Positions 1-8,529 of a stretch of 64,000 bases of DNA are shown piece by piece. The number at the start of each line of letters is the position of its first letter. The first letter of the stretch is position 1. The notes beneath the pieces were generated by a model, which was not told where the DNA came from, searched no databases, and worked only from the letters and a program-made list of their open reading frames with translations. The stretch is taken from the NCBI RefSeq assembly GCF_030296055.1, contig NZ_AP027370.1:496001-560000 (forward strand), in the 5' to 3' direction. A program made the position numbers and the translations under genes. The DNA comes from Hydrogenimonas cancrithermarum. GTDB lineage: Bacteria; Campylobacterota; Campylobacteria; Campylobacterales; Hydrogenimonadaceae.

Positions 1-1
1 C

Positions 2-244
2 GAAAAAGCGGGATTGTCCAAAAAAGATACCGAAGCGGTACTCAACGCTGCACTCGAAACTATCACGGAAGCGCTTGCAGAAGGTAAAAGTGTGAGTTTC
101 ATCGGATTCGGTACATTTACGACCGCCGAGCGTGCGGCACGCAAAGCGAAAGTCCCGGGTACAGACCGCATCGTGGAAGTTCCTGCAACACGCGCTGTCA
201 AATTCAAAGTCGGCAAGCAACTCAAAGAGGCTGTCGCAAAATAG
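2..244 (+). CDS. hup: HU-family DNA-binding protein, 5'-truncated by window edge
   Basis: Small basic histone-like protein that bends DNA and compacts the nucleoid as a dimer. The reading frame is open from base 2, so the gene begins left of the window; about 80 residues remain of a family usually near 90-100, so roughly 10-15 N-terminal residues are missing. The helix-turn-helix dimerisation part ends in the family signature SFIGFGTF, followed by the beta-arm segment ERAARKAK...VPATR and the C-terminal helix GKQLKEAVA. An internal TTG at 14 is not the real start because homology (EKAGLSKKD) continues upstream of it. A hairpin at 258-282 follows the stop. Confidence 0.95.
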   Translation, partial: EKAGLSKKDTEAVLNAALETITEALAEGKSVSFIGFGTFTTAERAARKAKVPGTDRIVEVPATRAVKFKVGKQLKEAVAK

Positions 245-257
245 CTTCAGAATCGAG

Positions 258-282
258 ATGCCGATTATTTTTTAATCGGCAT
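258..282 (+). terminator. Probable terminator after HU gene
   Basis: A perfect 10-bp inverted repeat, ATGCCGATTA / TAATCGGCAT, is separated by a five-T loop and lies 13 bases after the HU stop codon. No long T-run follows, so termination efficiency is uncertain. It separates the HU gene from the tRNA pair. Confidence 0.65.
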
Positions 283-333
283 TTAAGCTCTGTCTCACTA
301 AAATTCCGCCAGTGATACAAAAAGGTGCCAGAA

Positions 334-420
334 GCCGGGGTGGTGAAACTGGTAGACACGCCAGACTCAAAATCTGGTGGGCATTAGCCCGTGCCGGTTC
401 GAGTCCGGCCCTCGGTACCA
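334..420 (+). tRNA. tRNA-Leu(CAA)
   Basis: An 87-base class II tRNA. The acceptor stem GCCGGGG pairs with CCTCGGT (two G-U pairs). The anticodon arm is CCAGA-CT-CAA-AA-TCTGG, giving anticodon CAA. There is a long variable arm, then a T arm GCCGG-TTCGAGT-CCGGC, and the 3' CCA is encoded. Size, variable arm and anticodon agree on leucine. Confidence 0.97.
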
Positions 421-444
421 TTCTGTTATCTGCAACATTTCGAA

Positions 445-519
445 GCGGGAGTAGCTCAGTGGTAGAGCACAACCTTGCCAAGGTTGGGGTCGCGGGTTCG
501 ACCCCCGTCTCCCGCTCCA
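445..519 (+). tRNA. tRNA-Gly(GCC)
   Basis: A 75-base class I tRNA. The acceptor stem GCGGGAG pairs exactly with CTCCCGC. The anticodon arm CAACC-TT-GCC-AA-GGTTG gives anticodon GCC. The T arm is GCGGG-TTCGACC-CCCGT, with one G-T pair, and the CCA end is encoded. The final A of CCA (519) is also the first base of the most likely flgA start codon. Confidence 0.97.
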
Positions 520-1391
520 TTCTCTTTTTTTCTTTTTTCCTATTTTTCGTTATCCCTCTTCATTCAGAAACACCAAAGCTTGAAAAACATTATCTCATAC
601 ACTCAAACTGTATCACGCTTCAGGCGCTCGGAATCGGCGACGACCCCGGATGTCTCATCGAACTACCGAAAACACGCTACAAATGGCGTGTTCCCGCCTT
701 CAAACTCAAAGCTGCCCTCGCAGAAAAAGGGATCGACGATATCGAAATCACTTCGAGTATGATCACATTCGAACGGCATCTTGGAAAAAGCTATCCAGCG
801 CTTCAGAAAATCGTTGAAAAACGCTATCTTGACGCCTATCCCACCCTTCGAATCCACTCGCTCATCATCAAACCCACAAGTATGAAAATCGACGATTTCA
901 CACTCTCTCCTTCCTGCGACATCTCTCTTCCGAAACGGGCATTGCGAAAGAAAAAAGGAACCTTCGTCGTCAAATGCGGAAAATCCCGCCACTTTTTCCA
1001 ATATAGTCTTGACGGCGTAATCGGTGTCTATAAAGCCAATCATCAAATAAAAAAAGATAAAATAATCGATTCATCGGATGTGACTGTGACGCAGGTGCCT
1101 TTTGAAAAGTTCTACGCTCCGCCTGTTACCCATATCGGTACGGGTGAGATGATCGCCAGACAGCATATTCCCAAAGGGAAAGTGATTATCGAGTCGATGG
1201 TTGCGGAAGTTCCGGCCGTTTTCAAACATCAGCGCGTACGCTGTTTCTACAAAGAGGGGGCGGTGCGTATCGAATTCGAGGGAACTGCCATGCAAAACGG
1301 CTCAATCGGAGAGACGATCTTGATCAAGAAATCGGACGGCAAAGCGCTTCGCGGCAAAGTGATAGAGAAAAAAACTGTGGAGATTCAATGA
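519..1391 (+). CDS. flgA: FlgA, flagellar P-ring assembly chaperone; start codon unconventional
   Basis: Periplasmic chaperone for assembly of the flagellar P ring around the rod. The frame encodes a hydrophobic, Phe-rich signal segment ([16 protein letters not shown]), then the FlgA body, with the SAF-like C-terminal domain in about the last 120 residues ([17 protein letters not shown]... and ...[17 protein letters not shown]). No in-frame ATG, GTG or TTG lies between the tRNA-Gly gene and the signal segment. The first plausible initiator is ATT at 519, giving about 290 residues; a GTG inside the tRNA gene is the alternative. No Shine-Dalgarno sequence is visible. The stop overlaps the ubiX start by four bases (ATGA). 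Product call is firm, start is not. Confidence 0.8.
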   Translation: MLFFSFFLFFVIPLHSETPKLEKHYLIHSNCITLQALGIGDDPGCLIELPKTRYKWRVPAFKLKAALAEKGIDDIEITSSMITFERHLGKSYPALQKIVEKRYLDAYPTLRIHSLIIKPTSMKIDDFTLSPSCDISLPKRALRKKKGTFVVKCGKSRHFFQYSLDGVIGVYKANHQIKKDKIIDSSDVTVTQVPFEKFYAPPVTHIGTGEMIARQHIPKGKVIIESMVAEVPAVFKHQRVRCFYKEGAVRIEFEGTAMQNGSIGETILIKKSDGKALRGKVIEKKTVEIQ

Positions 1392-1915
1392 GAGTGGTGA
1401 CAGCCATAACCGGTGCCAGCAGTGTGCAGATCGGACTGAAAATGATCGAAAAGTTTCCCTCCGATGTCACGCCCTATCTCATCATCTCCGACAATGCTGA
1501 AGAGGTGATCAAGCACGAATCGGTCCGGTTCTACCGCAACAGCGACATCGCCGCACCGATCGCTTCAGGATCTTTTCCGAGCGAGGCGATGATCATAGCC
1601 CCCTGCAGCATGAACACTCTCGCCAAGATCGCCTGCGGTATCGCCGACAATCTCGTCACCCGTACGGCGGCCGTGATGATCAAAGAGAACCGTCCGCTTC
1701 TTCTAGCACCCCGCGAAATACCGCTGAGTGCCATCGCACTGGAGAATATGTTGAAGCTTTCACGCCTTGGGGTCATCATCGCCCCGCCGATCATGGGGTA
1801 CTACAGCGACCACGAAACGGTCGACGAGATGGAAAACTTCATCATCGGCAAATGGTTCGACCTGCTGGGCATCAACCACAATCTCTACAAACGCTGGAAA
1901 ATCGAGGAAGCATGA
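1388..1915 (+). CDS. ubiX: UbiX-type flavin prenyltransferase
   Basis: Cytosolic enzyme that attaches a dimethylallyl group to FMN, making the prenylated flavin used by UbiD-type decarboxylases in quinone synthesis. The 175-residue product has normal family length, the N-terminal flavin motif TAITGASSVQIG, the segment APCSMNTLAKIACGIADNL and the C-terminal LLLAPREIPLS region typical of UbiX/Pad1. It overlaps flgA upstream and coaD downstream by ATGA, which points to translational coupling in one operon. Campylobacterota usually make menaquinone, so the partner is probably a menaquinone-pathway decarboxylase rather than a ubiquinone one; that last step is inference. Confidence 0.93.
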   Translation: MRVVTAITGASSVQIGLKMIEKFPSDVTPYLIISDNAEEVIKHESVRFYRNSDIAAPIASGSFPSEAMIIAPCSMNTLAKIACGIADNLVTRTAAVMIKENRPLLLAPREIPLSAIALENMLKLSRLGVIIAPPIMGYYSDHETVDEMENFIIGKWFDLLGINHNLYKRWKIEEA

Positions 1916-2397
1916 AACGCGTTATTTACCCCGGGACTTTCGACCCCATAACCAACGGCCATATGGATATCATCATCCGTGCGACGCACCTTTTCGACGA
2001 AATCATCGTCGCCGTCGCCAAATCGAGTGAAAAAGGTCCGATGTTTTCACACGCTCAGCGCATCGCGATGGCGAAAGCGGCCTGCAAGTCGCTCGACAAC
2101 GTCAAGGTGGAAGGGTTTTCGAACCTACTGGTCGACTTCTGCCGCCAGATGGAATCCACTATCATCATTCGCGGCCTGCGTGCCGTAAGCGATTTCGAGT
2201 ATGAACTCCAGATGGGATACGCAAACGCATCGCTCGCGCCGGAGATCGAAACGGTCTATCTGATGCCGAGTCTCGAGAACGCCTTCATCAGTTCGTCGGT
2301 CGTCCGCTCCATCCTGAAACACGACGCTTCCTGTGCCCATCTGCTCCCACCGCAGGTCAACGCGATAATCGAAACGTCGATCAAATGCAAAGAGTAG
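1912..2397 (+). CDS. coaD: Phosphopantetheine adenylyltransferase
   Basis: Catalyses the penultimate step of coenzyme A synthesis, transferring AMP from ATP to 4'-phosphopantetheine. The start was set at ATG 1912, which overlaps the ubiX stop as ATGA and places the nucleotidyltransferase signature PGTFDPITNGHMDII right at the N-terminus as the family requires. A second signature, FISSSVVRSI, lies near the C-terminus. The 161-residue length is normal. A longer in-frame start at 1852 would add an unrelated 20-residue extension and was rejected. Confidence 0.96.
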   Translation: MKRVIYPGTFDPITNGHMDIIIRATHLFDEIIVAVAKSSEKGPMFSHAQRIAMAKAACKSLDNVKVEGFSNLLVDFCRQMESTIIIRGLRAVSDFEYELQMGYANASLAPEIETVYLMPSLENAFISSSVVRSILKHDASCAHLLPPQVNAIIETSIKCKE

Positions 2398-2401
2398 TTC
2401 C

Positions 2402-2980
2402 ATGTATATAGCCTTCGAGGGAATCGACACCGTCGGGAAAAGCACCCAGATCGAACGTCTTGCGAAACACTTTCCCGACGTGCTCGTCACCAGAGAACCA
2501 GGTGGAACCGAACTCGGGAAAAAGATCCGGACGATTCTGCTGGAAGAGGGAAACATCTCGGCCAGGAGCGAAATCCTTCTCTTCCTCGCCGACAGGGCCG
2601 AACATACCGAAACGCTCATCCGTCCCAATCTTGAGCGAATGATCTTCAGCGACCGATCGTTTCTTTCCGGTATCGCCTACGCCCATGTCCACGAGGGAGT
2701 CGCCGTCGACATCCTTCTGCAGCTCAACCGGTTCGCCACCGACAACCTCTTTCCGGACCGCATCATCCTCTTCACGATCGATGAAGGGAGCCTCCGGAGC
2801 CGCCTCGGCGGCAAAACGGGCGATGCCATCGAAATGCGTGGAATCCGCTACATGATGGAGGTACAAAAAACGATGGAAGAGCTCGTCGACCTTCTCGGTA
2901 TCGAGTATATTCTCGTCGACGCCACGGCCCCTGTGGACACCATCACCCGACAACTTATCGACTATATCAATCAAGGATAG
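2402..2980 (+). CDS. tmk: Thymidylate kinase
   Basis: Phosphorylates dTMP to dTDP for DNA synthesis. The 192-residue product opens with the P-loop GIDTVGKST, carries the dTMP-binding segment TREPGGTELG and a DRS motif (FSDRSFLSG) in the expected places. It starts four bases after the coaD stop and ends seven bases before hisS, so it belongs to the same transcription unit. Slightly shorter than the E. coli enzyme but usual for Campylobacterota. Confidence 0.95.
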   Translation: MYIAFEGIDTVGKSTQIERLAKHFPDVLVTREPGGTELGKKIRTILLEEGNISARSEILLFLADRAEHTETLIRPNLERMIFSDRSFLSGIAYAHVHEGVAVDILLQLNRFATDNLFPDRIILFTIDEGSLRSRLGGKTGDAIEMRGIRYMMEVQKTMEELVDLLGIEYILVDATAPVDTITRQLIDYINQG

Positions 2981-2986
2981 CCAGAC

Positions 2987-4201
2987 ATGATTCAAGCGCT
3001 TCGCGGAATGAAAGATATCTTACCTTCGGATAATGAACGGTTCATTTACATTATCGAAACGGCGAGCCGTATCGCCAAGCGGTATGGATACGACTACATC
3101 GAGACGCCGCTGTTGGAAGAGACGTCGCTTTTCAAAAGAAGCGTCGGTGAGAGCAGCGACATCGTCGGAAAAGAGATGTACCAGTTCATCGACAAAGGCG
3201 GGCATGACGTCTGCTTGCGCCCAGAAGGGACGGCCGGCGTCGTCCGCGCCTTCATCCAGAACAAACTGGACAAAAAAGGGGGCATCCACCGTTTCTACTA
3301 CCACGGCCCGATGTTCCGCTACGAACGGCCCCAAAAAGGGAGACTGCGAGAATTTCACCAGTTCGGCTGCGAAAGTTTCGGCGAACCGAGTGTCTTTGAG
3401 GATTTCACGATGATCTTGATGATCAAAGATATCTTCGACACTCTCGGCATCGGTTATACGATCAAGATCAACTCCCTCGGCTGCCCCGAGTGTATGCCGG
3501 GCTACAGGGAAAAACTGATCGAACATCTACACGATATCCGAGACGGTCTGTGCGAAGACTGCCAGCGGCGAATCGAGACCAATCCGATCCGTGTGCTCGA
3601 CTGCAAAGTCGACAGCTGCCAGGCCCTTTTGAAAGTGTCGCCGGTCATCGTAGAGAACCTCTGCGAATCGTGCGACAGCGACTTCAACACGCTGATCGGG
3701 CTGATGAAATCGCACAAACTCCCCTTCGAGCTCGACCCCAAACTGGTCCGCGGACTCGACTACTATACGCGAACCGCATTCGAGTTTGTCAGCAGCGAAA
3801 TCGGTGCACAGAGCGCCATCGCCGGCGGCGGCCGCTATAATCGTCTCGTCGAATTCCTGGGTGGCAAGCCGACACCGGCCGTCGGCTTCGCACTGGGAAT
3901 CGAGCGCATCATGGAGCTCGTCGAAATGCCGGAAAAAGGTCGCCAAGGCCTCTATCTCGGCTTCATGGAACCCGAAGCGATCGGAACCATCCTCGAACTG
4001 GCACACAGAAAACGCCAAAGCGAAACGGTCCATACCGAGTACGGCAAAAAGTCGCTTAAAGCGCATCTCAAAGCTGCCGATAGACTTGGTGCGAAACGGA
4101 TTGGCATCATCGGAGAGGATGAAATGAAAGCGGGTGAAATATGGATCAAAGACCTCGAAACGAAAGAGGAGAAACGTATTGCCATCGACCAATTTGACTG
4201 A
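2987..4201 (+). CDS. hisS: Histidyl-tRNA synthetase
   Basis: Class II aminoacyl-tRNA synthetase charging tRNA-His. All expected blocks are visible: motif 2 (FRYERPQKGRLREFHQ), the histidine-binding loop GLDYYTRTAFEF, and motif 3 (AVGFALGIER). Residues about 165-230 form a cysteine-rich insertion with pairs CPEC, CEDC and CESC. This is seen in many bacterial HisRS proteins and probably binds or once bound zinc. The 404-residue length is normal. The 3' end overlaps the start chosen for speA by 23 bases. Confidence 0.97.
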   Translation: MIQALRGMKDILPSDNERFIYIIETASRIAKRYGYDYIETPLLEETSLFKRSVGESSDIVGKEMYQFIDKGGHDVCLRPEGTAGVVRAFIQNKLDKKGGIHRFYYHGPMFRYERPQKGRLREFHQFGCESFGEPSVFEDFTMILMIKDIFDTLGIGYTIKINSLGCPECMPGYREKLIEHLHDIRDGLCEDCQRRIETNPIRVLDCKVDSCQALLKVSPVIVENLCESCDSDFNTLIGLMKSHKLPFELDPKLVRGLDYYTRTAFEFVSSEIGAQSAIAGGGRYNRLVEFLGGKPTPAVGFALGIERIMELVEMPEKGRQGLYLGFMEPEAIGTILELAHRKRQSETVHTEYGKKSLKAHLKAADRLGAKRIGIIGEDEMKAGEIWIKDLETKEEKRIAIDQFD

Positions 4202-6053
4202 TCCCAGACGCAGCTACGGCATCCACCTATGGGGTGAAGAGAATTTCATCGTCGAAGAGGGTGTGATCAAGGTGAACCATGGCCGAAAACCCTCTTTGGT
4301 CGAGCTGACCAGAACGATGCGCGAAGAGGGATACAAAGGTCCTCTCTTTTTCCGGTTCCCCCACCTTGCCGCCCAGAATGTACGAATGCTCTTCGACCAT
4401 TTCGAGCGGGCCAAGCGCGAGTTCGCCTACCAAGGAAAATTCAAAGCGGTGTTTCCACTGAAGGTCAACCAGTTTCCGGGATTTGTCATACCGCTGATGG
4501 AGGCAACTTCGGATCTTGAGTACGGTCTCGAAGCAGGCAGCAAGGCCGAGCTGATTCTCGCGATGACCTACACCAATCTCGGAAAACCGATCACCGTCAA
4601 CGGCTTCAAGGACCGGGAGATGATCAGTATAGGTTTTCTCGCCGCCAAGATGGGCCATAACATCACCCTTACGATCGAAGGAATCAACGAGCTCGAACTG
4701 ATTATCAAAGAGGCCAAACGGCTTGGATCTCCAATGCCGAAAATCGGCCTTCGTATCCGACTCCATACGGGAGGTATCGGCATCTGGGCCAAAAGTGGCG
4801 GATACGGCTCTAAATTCGGCCTCACCTCCACCGAACTGCTCGAAGCGATGGAGTTGCTCAAAAAGCACGGGCTGACCGAACGTCTCTCGATGATCCATTT
4901 CCATATCGGATCACAGATGAATCATATCTCTCCGCTTAAAAAAGCGATTCGCGAGGCGGGCAACATCTATGCGGAACTCAGAAAGATGGGAGCGGACAAT
5001 CTCCATGCCATCAATATCGGTGGAGGGCTTGCCGTCGAGTACAGCCAACAGGAGGGGCGGTCATCCAGAAACTATACCATCGAAGAGTTCACCAACGACG
5101 TCGTCTTTCTACTCAAAGAGATCGCCGATGCCAAAGGGGTACGGGAACCGACAATCTTTACCGAATCGGGACGCTACGTCGCCGCCAATCATGCCGTACT
5201 CGTCGCTCCGGTACTGGAACTCTTCAGCCAGGAGTACAGTGAGAAAACGCTGCATCTGAAAGAGAAGAACCCCCCTTTGGTCCAGGAGCTTTACGACCTC
5301 TACCGCTCCATTTCGACGAAAAACGCACGGGAGTATCTCCATGACGCACTCGACCATATGGAATCTCTGCTCACGCTATTCGATCTGGGCTACATCGACC
5401 TGACCGATCGTGCCAACACCGAGACACTTGTCCACCTCATCATCAAAAAGGCGCTGGGGCTTTTGCGCAGCAAACCCTCCCAGGAGATCAAAGCGATCCT
5501 CGACCGGGTGCAGGAGCGCTACCTCGTCAACTTCTCGCTCTTCCAGTCGCTTCCTGACTACTGGGGGCTCGGTCAGAACTTCCCCGTCATGCCTCTCGAC
5601 CGGCTCGACCAGGCACCGACACGCTCCGCCAGTCTTTGGGACATCACCTGCGACAGTGACGGCGAGATCGCTTTCAATATCGACAATCCCCTCTACCTCC
5701 ATGACGTCGATGTCGAAACAGAGGAGTATTTTCTCGGCTTTTTCAAAGTGGGCGCTTACCAGGAAATTCTCGGTATGCGCCATAACCTCTTCACCCACCC
5801 GACCGAAGCGACGATCATTTTCGATGCGGAAGGCGACTATACGATCGAAAATATCATCGAAGCGCAGAATATTCTCGATGTGCTTGACGATATCGACTAT
5901 GATACCCGGGAGATAGAGCGTCGTATCCGTCAGATGATTGAAGAGGCGGAAGCACTCGATGACGATGAACGAAAAGAGATACTTGGAGAACTTTACCTAT
6001 ACTTAAGTGAAAATGGTTATCTTAGAACCATCAACTTTTCGGAAGGAGCATAA
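4179..6053 (+). CDS. speA: Biosynthetic arginine decarboxylase
   Basis: PLP-dependent enzyme converting arginine to agmatine for polyamine synthesis. The TTG at 4179 is chosen because an AGGAG Shine-Dalgarno sequence lies seven bases upstream (4167-4171) inside the end of hisS; a second TTG at 4194 has no such site. This gives 624 residues, normal for SpeA. Visible features are YGIHLWGEENF at the N-terminus, the PLP-lysine motif VFPLKVNQ, the GGGLAVEY segment, and the Cys-containing WDITCDSDGE motif of the second active-site half. The neighbours are hisS and cysE, as in C. jejuni. Confidence 0.95.
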   Translation: MPSTNLTDPRRSYGIHLWGEENFIVEEGVIKVNHGRKPSLVELTRTMREEGYKGPLFFRFPHLAAQNVRMLFDHFERAKREFAYQGKFKAVFPLKVNQFPGFVIPLMEATSDLEYGLEAGSKAELILAMTYTNLGKPITVNGFKDREMISIGFLAAKMGHNITLTIEGINELELIIKEAKRLGSPMPKIGLRIRLHTGGIGIWAKSGGYGSKFGLTSTELLEAMELLKKHGLTERLSMIHFHIGSQMNHISPLKKAIREAGNIYAELRKMGADNLHAINIGGGLAVEYSQQEGRSSRNYTIEEFTNDVVFLLKEIADAKGVREPTIFTESGRYVAANHAVLVAPVLELFSQEYSEKTLHLKEKNPPLVQELYDLYRSISTKNAREYLHDALDHMESLLTLFDLGYIDLTDRANTETLVHLIIKKALGLLRSKPSQEIKAILDRVQERYLVNFSLFQSLPDYWGLGQNFPVMPLDRLDQAPTRSASLWDITCDSDGEIAFNIDNPLYLHDVDVETEEYFLGFFKVGAYQEILGMRHNLFTHPTEATIIFDAEGDYTIENIIEAQNILDVLDDIDYDTREIERRIRQMIEEAEALDDDERKEILGELYLYLSENGYLRTINFSEGA

Positions 6054-6055
6054 CG

Positions 6056-6760
6056 GTGCCTTCTCTCTTTCGACTCATCATCGAAGATATCAACAGCGTC
6101 TACCAGCGTGATCCGGCAATACACTCCCGTGTCGAGATTATGTTCAACTATCCGGGTGTTTGGGCGATCGCGAATTACCGCATCGCAAACTGGTTGCACA
6201 AAAAAGGAATGCGCCTGATCGCACGGATCTGGATGGGAATCTCCCAGCTCTTTACCAATATCGACATCCACCCGGCCGCGACGATCGGAAGGCGCGTCTT
6301 TATCGACCACGGTATCGGTGTCGTGGTCGGTGAAACGACGATTGTCGGTGACGATGTCACGATCTATCAGGGTGTCACGCTCGGTGGTGTTTCACTTGAT
6401 CCCGGGAAACGCCATCCGACGATCGAAAGTGGTGTCGTAATCGGTGCGGGCGCCAAAGTTCTCGGGAACATCACAATCGGTTACAACAGTAAAATCGGTG
6501 CCAACTCGGTCGTCGTCAAATCTGTTCCACCCGAATCGACCGCCATCGGCATTCCCGCCCGAGTCGTAACCAAAGGACGTGATAAAAGTCCGCTCAGCCA
6601 CAACAAACTGCCCGATATCGACAAGGAACTCTTCGAATATCTCCTCAAACGTGTCGCCGTTATCGAACATATTCTCGCTCCCGAACACAAAGAACTTCTC
6701 GAAGAGGATAAAAAACTCGACGAAATCTACGAAGCTTTTTTGAAATCGATGAAACAATAG
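6056..6760 (+). CDS. cysE: Serine O-acetyltransferase
   Basis: Makes O-acetylserine from serine and acetyl-CoA, the first committed step of cysteine synthesis. It starts with GTG at 6056, preceded by an AAGGAG site at the end of speA. An alpha-helical N-terminal part of about 75 residues leads into a left-handed beta-helix of hexapeptide repeats (HPAATIGRRVFIDHGIGVVVGETTIVG...). The catalytic His region and the GVTLGG loop are present. The 234-residue length matches the shorter CysE form. Last gene of the flgA-to-cysE run. Confidence 0.95.
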   Translation: MPSLFRLIIEDINSVYQRDPAIHSRVEIMFNYPGVWAIANYRIANWLHKKGMRLIARIWMGISQLFTNIDIHPAATIGRRVFIDHGIGVVVGETTIVGDDVTIYQGVTLGGVSLDPGKRHPTIESGVVIGAGAKVLGNITIGYNSKIGANSVVVKSVPPESTAIGIPARVVTKGRDKSPLSHNKLPDIDKELFEYLLKRVAVIEHILAPEHKELLEEDKKLDEIYEAFLKSMKQ

Positions 6761-6763
6761 CTT

Positions 6764-7225
6764 CTAATAGAGCACTTTATCTGGGTTCTCGTACCATCGC
6801 TTGAAAAGCCTTTGACACGTCGCATCAGGACGATGTTCAAAAAGCACCGGATCGCTTCGTTTGCCGAGTATAATCTCGGTAATGAACGCATCGTCAAACC
6901 CGATCGCCGCCGCGTCCGCTTTCGTATTGCAATAGACCACCTTTTCGATATGAGCCCAATGGATTGCAGCAAAACACATGGGACACGGCTCACCCGTAAC
7001 GAAAAGCACACACCCTTCGAGATGGAAAGCGTTCAATATTCGTGACGCCCGGCGAATGGCAATGATCTCCGCATGTGCCGTCGGATCGTTGGTTTTGACC
7101 ACTTCGTTATGGCCTTTTGCCACCACCTCGCCATCTTTTACAATGACGGCACCGAACGGCCCGCCCTCACCCGCTTCGATCCCTCTTTTGGCCTCTTCGA
7201 TCGCCATTTTCATAAATTTATCCAT
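6764..7225 (-). CDS. Guanine deaminase-like nucleobase deaminase
   Basis: Zinc-dependent deaminase of the CDA fold, closest in my reading to Bacillus GuaD, which converts guanine to xanthine. The 153-residue protein has the zinc/proton-shuttle motif TAHAE and the second zinc motif PCPMC, plus the GGPFGAVIVKDG opening and an IGFDD loop like GuaD. It is convergent with cysE (three-base gap) and divergent from the aminotransferase gene. Start ATG 7225 is preceded by no Shine-Dalgarno sequence but by a TATAAT only five bases upstream, suggesting a leaderless mRNA. A GTG at 7228 is the alternative start. Substrate is inferred; tRNA adenosine deaminase is less likely because the GuaD C-terminal region is matched. 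Confidence 0.85.
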   Translation of the reverse strand: MDKFMKMAIEEAKRGIEAGEGGPFGAVIVKDGEVVAKGHNEVVKTNDPTAHAEIIAIRRASRILNAFHLEGCVLFVTGEPCPMCFAAIHWAHIEKVVYCNTKADAAAIGFDDAFITEIILGKRSDPVLFEHRPDATCQRLFKRWYENPDKVLY

Positions 7226-7230
7226 CACTT

Positions 7231-7236
7231 ATTATA
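7231..7236 (-). promoter_or_regulatory. -10 element of the deaminase gene, leaderless arrangement
   Basis: A perfect TATAAT on the minus strand ends five bases before the ATG at 7225, so transcription would start at or next to the start codon. The -35 region is weak. The plus-strand gene at 7283 uses the other side of this short divergent spacer. Confidence 0.45.
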
Positions 7237-7282
7237 GCAATTAAACCAAAATTGGATAAAATGAAAAGAAAAAAGGTAATGC

Positions 7283-8455
7283 ATGCTCTCTGACAGAATA
7301 CAAGTCCTCTCCGAATCTTTGACGATGGCGATAACGGCATTGGCCCAGCAGCTTAAACGCGAAGGGAAAGATGTCTTGGGATTTTCTGCCGGTGAACCCG
7401 ATTTCGATACTCCACAGGTTATCAAGGATGCGGCAATCAAAGCGATCGAGGAGGGCTTTACAAAATATACCGCCGTCGACGGTATCCCCGAACTCAAAGA
7501 GGCGATCATAGAAAAACTGAAACGTGACAACGGCCTCGAGTATGGTATGGACCAGGTCATCGCGAGCAATGGAGCGAAGCAATCGCTCTTCAACCTTTTC
7601 CAAGCGACGATCAACCCGGGAGACGAGGTGATCATTCCCGCCCCTTACTGGGTCACCTATCCGGAACTCGTCAAATACAGTGGCGGAATTCCTGTCGTTA
7701 TCGAAACGAGTGACGAAACCGCATTCAAAATCACTCCCAAGCAGCTCAAAACGGCGATCACACCCAAAACGAAGATGCTGATCCTCACATCTCCGTCGAA
7801 CCCGACCGGTGCCGTCTACACCAAAGAGGAGCTGGAATCGATTGCCGAAGTACTCAAAGGGACCGATATCCTGGTCGCCAGTGACGAAATGTACGAAAAA
7901 CTTGTCTACGGCGATACGAAATTCGTCGCCACCGCGTCGATCAGCGACGACATGTTCAACCGTACGGTGACCATCAACGGACTGAGTAAATCGGTCGCGA
8001 TGACAGGATGGCGTTTCGGCTACTGCGCCGCTGCGGACAAAACGCTTGTCAAAGCGATGAAAAAACTCCAGAGCCAAAGTACATCCAATATCAATTCTAT
8101 CACCCAGATCGCTGCCATCAAAGGACTTGACGGAAGTGCCGATGCCGATATCGAGATGATGAGACAGGCGTTCGAGGCACGTTGTGAAGAAGCAACACGG
8201 CTCTTCAACGCGATCGAAGGCCTCTCCGTCGTCCAACCGAAAGGGGCTTTCTATCTTTTCGTCAATCACAAAGCGGTCGAACCGGACTCCATGAAATTTG
8301 CAAAAGCGATGTTGGAAAATGCGGGCATCGCCGTCGTACCAGGAGCGGGTTTCGGCAGTGAAGGCTATTTCCGCTTCAGTTTCGCAACCGATATCGAAAC
8401 GATCCGGAAAGGAATCGACCGTATCAAAGCGTTTGTGGAATCATACGAAAGTTGA
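7283..8455 (+). CDS. aspB: Aspartate aminotransferase, class I PLP enzyme
   Basis: Transfers the amino group between aspartate and 2-oxoglutarate; may also take aromatic amino acids or prephenate. The 390-residue product has the subfamily I-gamma pattern: GFSAGEPDFDTP at the N-terminus, SPSNPTG in the middle, the PLP-lysine motif GLSKSVAMTGWRFG, and the C-terminal arginine block GYFRFSFA. Start ATG 7283 follows an AAAAAGG site. The position next to cysE recalls aspB of C. jejuni. No operon partner downstream: 74 bases separate it from the EAL/HDOD gene. Confidence 0.93.
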   Translation: MLSDRIQVLSESLTMAITALAQQLKREGKDVLGFSAGEPDFDTPQVIKDAAIKAIEEGFTKYTAVDGIPELKEAIIEKLKRDNGLEYGMDQVIASNGAKQSLFNLFQATINPGDEVIIPAPYWVTYPELVKYSGGIPVVIETSDETAFKITPKQLKTAITPKTKMLILTSPSNPTGAVYTKEELESIAEVLKGTDILVASDEMYEKLVYGDTKFVATASISDDMFNRTVTINGLSKSVAMTGWRFGYCAAADKTLVKAMKKLQSQSTSNINSITQIAAIKGLDGSADADIEMMRQAFEARCEEATRLFNAIEGLSVVQPKGAFYLFVNHKAVEPDSMKFAKAMLENAGIAVVPGAGFGSEGYFRFSFATDIETIRKGIDRIKAFVESYES

Positions 8456-8529
8456 TGCCAAAGAACGGAACAGGAAGGGCTCTTCCCTGCCTGAACCGGG
8501 TATATGTGTAACAACAAAAGAGAGAAAAA

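Noticed and set aside
4134-4193. Longer N-terminus for speA starting at ATG 4134
   Set aside because: It would extend 68 bases into hisS; the TTG at 4179 has a well-placed AGGAG and gives the usual length.
8470-8500. Terminator after the aminotransferase gene (GGAAG-GGCT-CTTCC)
   Set aside because: Only five base pairs and no T-run; too weak to call.
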